Under the pieces are notes generated by a model. The model was given only the letters and a program-made list of their open reading frames with translations. It made no database searches and had not been told where the DNA came from. Shown in pieces: positions 1 through 6,829 of a stretch of 14,431 nucleotides of DNA; the first letter of the stretch is position 1, and each line of letters opens with the position of its first letter. The translations under genes and the position numbers were made by a program. Origin of the DNA: Clostridiales bacterium UBA7273 (GTDB taxonomy: Bacteria; Bacillota; Clostridia; Oscillospirales; Oscillospiraceae); the NCBI GenBank assembly GCA_002472405.1, contig DKRV01000029.1:528-14958 (forward strand), given 5' to 3'.

Positions 1-25
1 AAAACCGATACGTGTTCGACTCTCG

Positions 26-223
26 TCAGCTTAAGTTTGTGACCGTGACCATGTCATCACCGGGCTCGCCCAGCCTGTGGCGCGGCAGCTCCATGACGAG
101 GCCGAACCACTTTTTACTGCTTTCGTGGCGAAAGACCTCGTAGGTCGGATTCGATATCCAAGGGAAATCGTTTACGGCGGCATAGTTTTCAAGGATATAC
201 TGCCGCAGAGTGTCTCTGTCCAT
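26..223 (-). CDS. MmcQ/YjbR-like protein, short (C-terminus probably lost)
   Basis: The 65 residues match the N-terminal half of MmcQ/YjbR proteins as I know them: a helix like DRDTLRQYILENY, then a PW, then a strand reading YEVFRHESSKKWFGLVMELP and a turn RLGEPG. The family is small (about 110-120 residues), DNA-binding-like in fold, and of no settled function. I chose the ATG at 223 because AGGAGA lies 6 bases upstream of it; an upstream TTG at 241 would put that ribosome binding site inside the gene. The stop comes where relatives continue into a conserved section (roughly NxKCDP...), so about 45 residues appear to be missing. Only 25 bases remain to the window edge, so I cannot see whether a frameshift, an insertion or a genuine short form explains this. 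It lies 57 bases after the coiled-coil gene on the same strand and may be the last gene of that operon. Confidence 0.6.
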   Translation of the reverse strand: MDRDTLRQYILENYAAVNDFPWISNPTYEVFRHESSKKWFGLVMELPRHRLGEPGDDMVTVTNLS

Positions 224-243
224 TTCTGTTCTCCTGTTCAAAA

Positions 244-268
244 CGCCATCCGGAGAACCCGGATGGCG
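244..268 (-). terminator. Perfect 10-bp hairpin between two co-directional genes
   Basis: CGCCATCCGG and CCGGATGGCG form a perfect 10-bp stem around a 5-base loop. On the minus strand it lies between the stop of the coiled-coil gene (281) and the ribosome binding site of the MmcQ-like gene. Only three T follow it, so it is a weak intrinsic terminator at best. It may instead protect the 3' end of the upstream message or lower expression of the last gene. Confidence 0.45.
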
Positions 269-280
269 TAATACCGTTTG

Positions 281-1954
281 TCACTTATTCTCTTCCGAGC
301 GGCGGCGAGCTTCCTCAAATCTGCGGCGAGCCTCCTCGTATTCCCGGCGCGCCTTTTCGTAATCGTTTTTGCGAGCCTCTGCTTCGAGCTTTTCGGCCTC
401 CTCATTGAATCGGCGGGTCTGCTCGGTGAGCTCGTCGATATCGGCAGGCTCGGGTGTGTATTCAAGCTTTTCGGTGCGGTGCTTTTTGCTCTTATTGTCC
501 CTGCGGCGCGGCTTGGGAGCCGGCTCATCGTCATCGTCGTCCTCTTCGACTGCATCAAGCTCGGGCTGAGCGGCAACGGCCTCCGACGGGCGGACATATT
601 TTTCACGTTCCCTGCCGTTTACGGCATCGGTGTACGCTCTGCCGCAGATGACGGCGACTATCGCCGCTATGACCGAAACGGCAAGCAGCACGAGCATTGC
701 TATAAGCTGCATTTGCCCGTTGCCCGATCCGTCCTCGAGCGAATAGACGAAGCTGCGGTAATCGTTTGACAGACCGTAGATGTTCAGCGCAAGGGATGCG
801 ACAGCGGCAATGCCGGCGGCGCCGGTCGCCGCATAGATACGCGTGCGGTTGGGCTTGAGCGAGGCGAGAACGCCGATAACTCCGGCGAGAACGCCGACGA
901 TGCTTATAATGCGCAGAAGGTTATACAGGTTCTGGCGAACGTCAAGCTCGCTGTTGAGCTTGTCGGCGTCGTCCTCAACATAGTCGCGCGCGGCCTGGAG
1001 CACGGCTTCGTAGTCGCTCTCGTCGCTCACGAGCTTTGCAATGCCCTCGTTTTCCATGAGCACGGCAATGCCGGATTTGACTGCGGCCTCCGCGTCGTCC
1101 TGCTCGGTGAGCGTTTCCTTGAGATCATTCATTTTATCAACGTTGTCGTTGAGCTTCTGCTGACCGGCGCTGAGCTGATTTTTGGCCACGGCGAGCTGCG
1201 CCTTGCCGTTATCGAGCTGCGCCTTTGCCGCATCGAGCTGAGTTTTGCCGTTATCCAGCTGGGTCTTTGCAGCGGCAAGCTGCGCCTTGCCGTCGTTTAT
1301 CTCCTGCTCGGCGGCGGATATCTGGGCGTTGGCCTCGGCAAGCTGTGCCTGACCGTCCTCATATTCCTTCATCGCGGCTCTGGCCTCGTCAAGCGAGGTG
1401 AAGCCGAAGCCGCGCAGAACGCTTTCGGCTATCTGGAGCGCTGGGTGCTTGTCGATAAAGGCAAAAAGCTGCTGCGCCTGCTGGTATGCCGGCGTTGCGG
1501 CATCGAGCTTGGCCTGCGCCGCATCGCGCTGAGCCTTCGCGTCGGCAAGCTGAGCTTCGCCCTCGCTCAGGCGCTTTTCTGCCGCCTGATACTCGGCGAG
1601 CTTTTCGTTATACTGCTTCTCGGCAGCGTCGTATTCCGCCTGGCCTGCGGCGATCTTTGCCGCTCCGGCGTTATATTCCTGCGTGCCCTGACTGAGCTGC
1701 TCATTGCCCTTCTGATCGGTCACGACGGACTCGGTGTAGTCCTTTTCGTCCTCGGTGCGGTTTTCCTCCGCCTTGCGCAGATCGGCAACGCGCTTATCGA
1801 GTACATCGACAAAGTCGATGATATCGGCCTTTTGGCCGCGCTTGAAGCGCATGATGTCCGACAGCTCATCCGAGCCGCGTCCTGCCGCAATGATCCCGAA
1901 TACCGAGCTTGCGGCGAGCAGGATGCTCATGATCATTAACAGTGTTCTTTTCAT
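281..1954 (-). CDS. Membrane-anchored coiled-coil protein partnering the RND/MMPL exporter
   Basis: 557 residues; no named family recognised. The ATG at 1954 is chosen because AGGAGAAAGGAAG lies just upstream; an ATG 30 bases earlier lacks this. A hydrophobic N-terminal segment (about 4-24) is a signal anchor. Residues about 85-150 and 200-275 are alanine/glutamine-rich coiled coil, with a periodic unit of the type AKxQLDNGKxQL repeated several times around 219-265. Three membrane segments follow (about 345-365, 370-393, 415-438), then an acidic run (470-477), a basic patch and a C-terminal charged helix rich in EEARRRFEEARRR. Such LDxGKxQL repeats are familiar to me from the extracytoplasmic part of YhgE/Pip and from RND/MMPL proteins of Firmicutes; here they form a separate protein. 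It starts 53 bases after the exporter stop, so the two are almost surely co-transcribed. I infer an extracytoplasmic rod or adaptor for the exporter. Confidence 0.75.
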   Translation of the reverse strand: MKRTLLMIMSILLAASSVFGIIAAGRGSDELSDIMRFKRGQKADIIDFVDVLDKRVADLRKAEENRTEDEKDYTESVVTDQKGNEQLSQGTQEYNAGAAKIAAGQAEYDAAEKQYNEKLAEYQAAEKRLSEGEAQLADAKAQRDAAQAKLDAATPAYQQAQQLFAFIDKHPALQIAESVLRGFGFTSLDEARAAMKEYEDGQAQLAEANAQISAAEQEINDGKAQLAAAKTQLDNGKTQLDAAKAQLDNGKAQLAVAKNQLSAGQQKLNDNVDKMNDLKETLTEQDDAEAAVKSGIAVLMENEGIAKLVSDESDYEAVLQAARDYVEDDADKLNSELDVRQNLYNLLRIISIVGVLAGVIGVLASLKPNRTRIYAATGAAGIAAVASLALNIYGLSNDYRSFVYSLEDGSGNGQMQLIAMLVLLAVSVIAAIVAVICGRAYTDAVNGREREKYVRPSEAVAAQPELDAVEEDDDDDEPAPKPRRRDNKSKKHRTEKLEYTPEPADIDELTEQTRRFNEEAEKLEAEARKNDYEKARREYEEARRRFEEARRRSEENK

Positions 1955-2007
1955 TATATCTTCCTTTCTCCTGCGGAAACACATTCCCCCCAGTGCTTCC
2001 TGCGGAA

Positions 2008-4335
2008 TTACTTTCCCTTGCGCGCCCTGTCTTTGAGCGCTATCTGTTCGAAGTCCTCGTCAAAAAGCGGATGCAGGCGAAGCCTTCTGCCCTTGACGGT
2101 CGTGCGCGAGATAAATCTGTCGCCCCAGACGAGCATCTGCGGCAGAACGAACAGCACCAGCACCAGCGATATTATCGTTCCGCGGCCGAGCACAAGTCCG
2201 ATGACGGAAATTATGCTCTCGGTGCTTATAAAGCCGATGAGAAGTCCGGCAATGACAAGGATGCTGCCGCTTGTTACGAGTGTGGGCAGAGCGCCGTTGA
2301 GCGCAAGACGTATCGACTTGCGGCGCGACACATTGCGCTGCCTCAGCTCAAGATAGCGGTTTGAAACGACGATGGCATAGTCGATATTTGCACCCATCTG
2401 TATCGCACTTACGATTAGATATCCGACGAAGAAGATGGAGTTCTGCGTGAAATACGATATCGAGAAGTTGAGCCAGATGCTGCCCTGAATGACCGCGATC
2501 AGCAGCACCGAAAGTCCTGCCGAGCGAAAAACGAACATGATGACCAGCACGACGAACACTGCCGACAGCACGCTGACCAGAATGTTATCCGTCGAGAACG
2601 AATCCTTCAGGTCGCGCGCGGCGGTAGCGTTGCCGGTGACGTAAACATCGTCGCCGTAGTAGCTGTCGGCAACGCCGTGGATCTGCGAGATGAGCGCGTA
2701 GCTTTCGTCCGACTGCGTGGGCAGGTCGGAATAAACGAGCATGCGGCTGTAGTGCTGACCCTGAAGCTGTGCCTTGGCGTCGGAAAGCTGAGCATACAGG
2801 CTTTCGATCATATCAAGCTTGTCCTGCTCAAGCTCTATCGTGCCGTCCTCGGCAACGTCATACAGGAACAAAAACAGATCTATAAGCGGAATTTTATATT
2901 CGCGCATGTTGCTCTGCACCTGATCGTAATCGGCGTGGCGCGCGGCGTAGTAGACGAAAAGCGCGCTCGCGCTCGTGTCGTCAAGTCCGGCAAGCTCGGA
3001 AAACTCGCCGATGGTCAGCTTATCGCCGAGGCGGTAACCGTCCATGACCTCAACGGAGGCAATGCCGAGAACCGAGGTTACATGGTCAAGCTCCGCTATC
3101 TCGTCGAGCATCTTCGCCTGAGTCTCATAGTCGCCCGTCGGCACGACGAGCGCCATCATGTTATTGTTCCCGAATGTGTTTATGATCTCCTGATGCGCCT
3201 TTTGCGTTTCGTTCAGGCGCAGGGGGTAATCGTCGCTGTAGTTATACGAAAACGGGCACATGCTCGAAAAGAAGAACGCAGCCGCCGCGACACAGATGAA
3301 AACAGGCGGCACGATCTTGTGCGTTTTCCACGCAAAGCGCCCGATGGCGTTTATGTTCGGCATGAAGCTACGGTGCTTCGTTTTTTCTATCGCGCGGCTG
3401 AACATGAGCAGCAGTCCCGGCATGAGCAGGAACACCGTCAGCATTGAGATAAGTATGGATTTTATCAGTACCTTGCCGAGGTCGCCGCCGAGGCCGAACT
3501 GCATGAACGTCATCGCGACAAGGCCGCCGATGGTCGTCAGCGAGGACGAGGCTATCTCGGGTATAGCCTTCGACAGTGCCTCCACCGCCGCGTCATACGG
3601 CTCAAAATACCGCCGCTCCTCGGCAAAGCGGTTGCACAGGATGATGGCATAGTCGATCGCAAGAGCAAGCTGCAAAATGAGCGTTACGGAGTTTGCGACA
3701 TATGATATCTCCGAGAACAAAAAATTCGTACCCTGCTGAATGGCCGCAGCCATTGCAAAGGTTATCAGCAGCACAGGCACTTCGGCATAGCTGCGCGAGG
3801 TAAGAAGCAGCAGGATTATGACCGTAACTACGCTCAGTGCGCCTATTATGAGCATCTCGCCCAGCAGAGTGCTGCTGAAATCCGTGCCGACCTCGGTGTA
3901 GAGCTTTACGTTATCCCGGTCGAACTTTCCGCCGACGAGCGATTTTATCTCGTCAAGAGCCTGTGTGCATATCTCGTCGCTCGATTTTCCGGCAAAGCTC
4001 ACGGAGATAAGAGCCGTTCCGGACTTATAGTGCTCCTGTGTATCATCGAAGCTTGCCTGGCGCACGCCGTCGATATTCTCTATATCCTGCGAAAGCGCCA
4101 GCGCGTCGTCATACGAAATGTGTTCGATCATAAGGTCGGCCGTCGCGTAGGTGATAAACTCGCCGTCCATCGCCTTCAGGCCGCGCCGCGTCTCCGTTTC
4201 GGCGGGAAGAAACTGATTAAGATCGTTCTGAACCGTCGTAAGGCGCATCGTGTACGCCGACATGCATGCGGCCGCAATGAAAAGAATAAGTATTATTTTT
4301 CTGCTGTCTATGATAAATTTGGCTAATTTGTGCAT
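2008..4335 (-). CDS. RND superfamily exporter, MMPL-type
   Basis: 775 residues with the two-fold RND/MMPL layout: a membrane helix at about 13-30, an extracytoplasmic domain (about 31-155), five helices (about 158-312), a second single helix (about 341-358), a second extracytoplasmic domain (about 360-580) and a last bundle of five (about 583-737). Both halves carry the Asp-Tyr pair expected of the proton relay in this family, in LALAIDYAIILCNRF (D228, Y229) and GANIDYAIVVSNRY (D652, Y653). The protein should use the proton gradient to export a hydrophobic or amphiphilic molecule (lipid, peptide or drug); the substrate cannot be told from the sequence. The ATG follows GGGAGA by about 6 bases. 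The second extracytoplasmic domain includes a short piece (DAKAQL, about 519-524) like the repeat of the next gene. Gene order exporter then coiled-coil protein suggests one complex. Confidence 0.9.
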   Translation of the reverse strand: MHKLAKFIIDSRKIILILFIAAACMSAYTMRLTTVQNDLNQFLPAETETRRGLKAMDGEFITYATADLMIEHISYDDALALSQDIENIDGVRQASFDDTQEHYKSGTALISVSFAGKSSDEICTQALDEIKSLVGGKFDRDNVKLYTEVGTDFSSTLLGEMLIIGALSVVTVIILLLLTSRSYAEVPVLLITFAMAAAIQQGTNFLFSEISYVANSVTLILQLALAIDYAIILCNRFAEERRYFEPYDAAVEALSKAIPEIASSSLTTIGGLVAMTFMQFGLGGDLGKVLIKSILISMLTVFLLMPGLLLMFSRAIEKTKHRSFMPNINAIGRFAWKTHKIVPPVFICVAAAAFFFSSMCPFSYNYSDDYPLRLNETQKAHQEIINTFGNNNMMALVVPTGDYETQAKMLDEIAELDHVTSVLGIASVEVMDGYRLGDKLTIGEFSELAGLDDTSASALFVYYAARHADYDQVQSNMREYKIPLIDLFLFLYDVAEDGTIELEQDKLDMIESLYAQLSDAKAQLQGQHYSRMLVYSDLPTQSDESYALISQIHGVADSYYGDDVYVTGNATAARDLKDSFSTDNILVSVLSAVFVVLVIMFVFRSAGLSVLLIAVIQGSIWLNFSISYFTQNSIFFVGYLIVSAIQMGANIDYAIVVSNRYLELRQRNVSRRKSIRLALNGALPTLVTSGSILVIAGLLIGFISTESIISVIGLVLGRGTIISLVLVLFVLPQMLVWGDRFISRTTVKGRRLRLHPLFDEDFEQIALKDRARKGK

Positions 4336-4365
4336 CTGATTCTCCCACGGGTGATGTATCTACAT

Positions 4366-4393
4366 ATTTTATTACACAGATAAAAAACATCAA
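4366..4393 (-). promoter_or_regulatory. Candidate promoter of the exporter operon
   Basis: On the minus strand TTGATG (4393-4388), a 16-base spacer and TAAAAT (4371-4366) give a fair sigma-A promoter, with a predicted start near 4359 and a leader of about 24 bases. A nearby perfect TTGACA (4407-4402) has only a poor -10 partner at 17 bases (TTTATC), so it may be an alternative -35. Confidence 0.45.
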
Positions 4394-4423
4394 GGGATTA
4401 TTGTCAAGTTTTTATTAATTTCC

Positions 4424-4452
4424 TTGTGTTTGGGATAAAAGCGTTATATAAT
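4424..4452 (+). promoter_or_regulatory. Promoter of the cation efflux gene
   Basis: TTGTGT, a 17-base spacer and a consensus TATAAT lie upstream of the cation transporter. The predicted transcription start is near 4459, which rules out the ATG at 4457 as the start codon and leaves a leader of about 50 bases. Confidence 0.7.
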
Positions 4453-4497
4453 TCATGTGCGCCGCAAGGTGCAAAACAATATAAGGAGAGCGCGAAA

Positions 4498-4509
4498 GTG
4501 CTGCCGTAA
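4498..4509 (+). other. Possible three-codon leader ORF (GTG CTG CCG TAA)
   Basis: The only good Shine-Dalgarno in this leader (AAGGAGA, 4484-4490) stands 7-8 bases before a GTG that opens a three-codon frame Met-Leu-Pro-stop. Its TAA ends one base before the ATG of the transporter (TAAAATG), while that ATG itself is about 21 bases from the Shine-Dalgarno. Translation of the transporter may therefore be coupled to the mini-ORF. This is an inference from spacing only. Confidence 0.3.
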
Positions 4510-4510
4510 A

Positions 4511-5680
4511 ATGGTTAAGCTGTTATCAAAACTGTTCATAAAAAATCCGACGGAGTATACGGATCCTTCGGTGCGCAAGGCTTACGGAACGCTGTGCAGC
4601 CTGCTGGGGATATTCCTCAACGCACTGCTGTTTGCCGGAAAATATGCCGCCGGCGCGATCTCGGGTTCGATAGCCATAACCGCCGATGCGTTCAACAACC
4701 TATCCGACGCCGGCGCGTCGGCGATATCGCTGCTGGGCTTCCGGCTTTCGGGCAAAAAGCCCGATCCCGACCACCCGTTCGGCCACGGCAGGATAGAATA
4801 TATCTCCGGCCTCGCAGTCGCGGCGCTGATCGTCATCATGGGCGTTGAGCTGCTGATAAGCTCGGTTGAAAAGATACTCAGCCCCGAGCCGGTCGAGGTC
4901 GGCCTGCTCCCGGCGGCGATACTGCTTGCGTCAATCCTCGTCAAGCTGTATATGTTTGCGTATAATTGCAGCGTCGGCAAAAAGATCTCGTCCTCGGCCA
5001 TGGCCGCCACGGGTGCGGACAGCCTGTCCGACTCCGTCGCAACGATGGTCGTGCTTCTCTCGATGGGCGTAAGCTGGCTGTTTAAGGTCAACATCGACGG
5101 CTGGGCAGGCGCGGCGGTCGCGGTGTTTATCCTCTTTGCCGGCTACGGCGTTGCAAAGGACACACTCTCGCCGCTGCTCGGTCAGGCGCCCGATCCGGAG
5201 CTTGTCAAAAGCATCGAGGATATAGTCATGAGCTCGGACGCCGTCATCGGCATGCACGACCTCGTTGTTCACGATTACGGCCCGGGCAGAATGATGATCT
5301 CGCTGCACGCCGAGGTGGACGGCCGCGGCGATATCTTCGAGCTGCATGACAGCATCGACACCGTCGAGCGCGAGCTGAAAAGCACGCTCGGCTGCGACGC
5401 AACTATACACATGGACCCCGTCGAGACCGACAACGAGCAGGTAAATGCCGAGCGCGCCGCGCTCGAGGAGGCTCTCAAGGACGTTGACGGGCTGCGCGGC
5501 ATTCACGATTTCCGCATGGTCATGGGGCCGAGCCACACAAACCTCATCTTCGACGTCGTTATGGACACCGGCTGCGGCAAAACGCCCGAGCAGTTCTGCG
5601 ATATCATCTGCCGCACTGTCGAGGAAAAGCTCCCCGGCCACTTCGCCGTCGTCACCGTCGATACCTCCTTTGTCTTTTAG
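4511..5680 (+). CDS. Cation diffusion facilitator (CDF) metal efflux transporter
   Basis: 389 residues from ATG 4511; homologues as I know them begin MxKLLxKLFIKN, which fits. The N-terminal membrane domain has six helices between about 28 and 218. The metal-site helices read SIAITADAFNNLSD (D59, N63, D66) and ATGADSLSDSVA (D170, D174), and the family loop DPDHPFGHGRIEY lies between helices 2 and 3 (about 85-97). A cytoplasmic ferredoxin-like domain (about 225-300) has HDLVVHDYGPGRMMISLHAEV, and a further regulatory-like domain follows (about 310-389). These proteins swap divalent metal for protons to export Zn, Fe, Mn or similar. Helix 5 has Asp-x3-Asp instead of the His-x3-Asp usual in zinc exporters, which leans away from a classic zinc site. 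The last codon TTT and the stop TAG lie inside the TTTTAG end of a repeat element, so the original C-terminus may differ by a few residues. Confidence 0.9.
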   Translation: MVKLLSKLFIKNPTEYTDPSVRKAYGTLCSLLGIFLNALLFAGKYAAGAISGSIAITADAFNNLSDAGASAISLLGFRLSGKKPDPDHPFGHGRIEYISGLAVAALIVIMGVELLISSVEKILSPEPVEVGLLPAAILLASILVKLYMFAYNCSVGKKISSSAMAATGADSLSDSVATMVVLLSMGVSWLFKVNIDGWAGAAVAVFILFAGYGVAKDTLSPLLGQAPDPELVKSIEDIVMSSDAVIGMHDLVVHDYGPGRMMISLHAEVDGRGDIFELHDSIDTVERELKSTLGCDATIHMDPVETDNEQVNAERAALEEALKDVDGLRGIHDFRMVMGPSHTNLIFDVVMDTGCGKTPEQFCDIICRTVEEKLPGHFAVVTVDTSFVF

Positions 5681-5999
5681 AGGCGCATTGGGGCACCTAC
5701 CAATACGGTTATCTCTGGTTGCCCGGTGTCGAAATTACCGACGAAACCATGGTTGCCTCGCGCTACGTTAGTACGCTGCTGAATTTTGCACCGCACCTCA
5801 TTGGCTCACCTGCAAGGGGAGCAGGCAGCTTTGCTGCCGTGGAGTTGAATAATACTTATTCACTATTACCTATTACCTCTTCATTGCGGCCGCAGCCGCT
5901 TGTAGGGAACGGATTTATCCGTTCCGCATGTTGCATCTACTGCCGCTGTCAATTAGCGACATGCAGCAGAGGTTTCGACATTGTCTTCCCCTTGCGGAG

Positions 6000-6065
6000 C
6001 TTGAGGGGAAGATGCCGCTTGCGGCAGATGAGGTGTAATTATATCCGCGCCGTAGGCGCTACATT
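6000..6065 (+). repeat. Palindromic module D, copy 1
   Basis: The 66 bases 6000-6065 are identical to 9420-9485. The module contains nested small palindromes: GGGGAAG (facing a CTTCCCC at about 5984-5990), GCCGCTTGCGGC and GCGCCGTAGGCGC. A third, slightly diverged copy lies inverted at 14369-14431. It looks like a REP-like intergenic repeat able to fold into several hairpins. Confidence 0.8.
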
Positions 6066-6191
6066 TTTCTGAGGCACATTCACATAGTGCCGATGCGTTT
6101 ATTGCGGTTGCCCGGTGTCGAAGTTACCGATGAAATCGGAAAACTGCCGCCAAACATTAGTGCAGTGTTGAATTCTGCACCGCACCCGTAG

Positions 6192-6216
6192 GGGCGAGCA
6201 TTGCTCGCCCGTTTTT
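6192..6216 (+). terminator. Terminator-like hairpin inside the repeat mosaic
   Basis: GGGCGAG (6192-6198) pairs with CTCGCCC (6204-6210) around CATTG, followed by G and TTTTT. The same unit, with one mismatch, occurs at 9554-9580 before seven T. Because no other terminator follows the cation efflux gene, this repeat unit may end its transcript. Confidence 0.45.
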
Positions 6217-6223
6217 CATATAG

Positions 6224-6308
6224 TGTTTGCCTGACGGCAAATGATTAAAATAACACCTCATCCGTCACCAAGGTGACACCTTCCCCTCAAGCTACGCAGG
6301 GGAAGGCA
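6224..6308 (-). repeat. Palindromic module E, copy 1
   Basis: The segment contains TTGCCTGACGGCAA, ACACCTCATCC, GTCACCAAGGTGAC and CCTTCCCCTCAAGC...GGGGAAGG. It is almost identical, in inverted orientation, to 14119-14203 (the only clear difference is in the AAATGATTAAAAT stretch). The nested palindromes suggest a REP-like element. It abuts the full MITE-like copy that starts at 6309. Confidence 0.75.
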
Positions 6309-6535
6309 TTTTAGAGGCGCATCCAATCTGTACCGATACATTTTTCTGTTGCCCGACCGGTGGATGCAGGCAAAACCGATACAAGCGGAACGGATAAATC
6401 CGTTCCCTACAAGGCTGCGGTGCAAAACTCAGCAGCGCACTAATGTATGGCGCGGCACGCAAGGTTTTGCCGGCAGTCTCGATACCGGGATACCGCAATA
6501 TATGTATCCGTAGCTGCCTCAATGCGCCGCTAAAA
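6309..6535 (+). mobile_element. Complete 227-bp MITE-like element, copy A
   Basis: It begins TTTTAGAGGCGCAT and ends with the reverse complement of TTTTAGCGGCGCATTG. Both arms carry matching inner blocks (ACCGATACA or CGGATACATA, then GCGGTATCCCGG or TTGCCCGACCGG, then GGCAAAACC). The palindrome GGAACGGATAAATCCGTTCC lies at 6387-6406. It aligns over its whole length with the reverse complement of 12729-12957, which defines the element. Confidence 0.75.
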
Positions 6536-6748
6536 CCTATTTGGAGCATAGGAATGACGTTTTGGAGCGGACAAAGGGCGGCGCATAAGGTAGAATGCAT
6601 ATCGTAACCCCCATATGTATCTTCTATGTCCGCAGGGCGGTCAGGTCTCCGCTCTGCGCGATATCGAACCGGACACCGGTTCAACCTTCCCTTTACCATA
6701 GCAAAGTTCTATACTCCTTTTATCTTCACTTTATGCACACTTTGCGGC
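6536..6748. other. Intergenic stretch with no supported gene
   Basis: I see no gene here that I can support. A minus-strand frame (6699 down to 6536) has about 55 residues of unique sequence (including RPADIEDTYGGYDMHS) before running into the repeat element. It has only a distant AAAGGAG upstream and matches nothing I know; it could be the remnant of a gene cut by the element. A short inverted repeat GAACCGGACACCGGTTC (6666-6682) resembles a tRNA T-arm by chance, but no other tRNA parts are present. Confidence 0.5.
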
Positions 6749-6775
6749 AAAGCCCCGGACAAGCTCCGGGGCTTT
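6749..6775 (+). terminator. Hairpin with short T-rich tail
   Basis: AAAGCCCCGGA and TCCGGGGCTTT form an 11-bp perfect stem around CAAGC, followed on the plus strand by GTTGT. It could end transcripts arriving from the left or back up the brnQ terminator on the other strand. Confidence 0.5.
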
Positions 6776-6794
6776 GTTGTGCGTATTTTGCGTG

Positions 6795-6823
6795 AAAAAG
6801 CCACGAGCCGAAGCTCGTGGCTT
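6795..6823 (-). terminator. Intrinsic terminator of the BrnQ gene
   Basis: On the minus strand AAGCCACGAGC, loop TTCG and GCTCGTGGCTT form an 11-bp stem with a stable UUCG loop, running into TTTTT. It starts 6 bases after the stop of the transporter gene. Confidence 0.9.
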
Positions 6824-6829
6824 GAAATA

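Larger units (their letters stand above)
5675..6535. mobile_element. Composite MITE-like repeat mosaic (no transposase)
   Basis: Outer ends match as inverted repeats: TTTTAGAGGCGCATTG (5675-5690) at the left, and the reverse complement of TTTTAGCGGCGCATTG at the right (6520-6535); similarity continues inward for about 70 bases. Inside are a half copy with a degenerate end TTTTCTGAGGCACATT at 6065, a complete copy (6309-6535), the palindrome GGAACGGATTTATCCGTTCC (5906-5925), a terminator-like hairpin (6192-6216), a TATTCACTATTACC-type AT-rich patch (about 5855-5880) and two further palindromic modules listed separately. No convincing coding frame is present: the frames that are open consist of repeat DNA. 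No transposase and no clear target duplication were seen. The mosaic follows the cation efflux gene and includes its stop codon. Confidence 0.65.

Noticed and set aside
2677..3447. A 256-codon plus-strand frame inside the exporter gene
   Set aside because: Antisense shadow of the second extracytoplasmic domain of the exporter; low-complexity basic composition.
4931..5641. A 236-codon minus-strand frame inside the cation efflux gene
   Set aside because: Antisense shadow; the plus strand has all family motifs and a promoter.
5675..6535. A CRISPR array in the repeat-rich stretch
   Set aside because: The repeats are of mixed length, irregular spacing and both orientations, and there are no uniform spacers or cas genes.
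6666..6695. tRNA T-arm-like GAACCGGACACCGGTTC
   Set aside because: No acceptor stem, anticodon arm or CCA partner lies at suitable distances.
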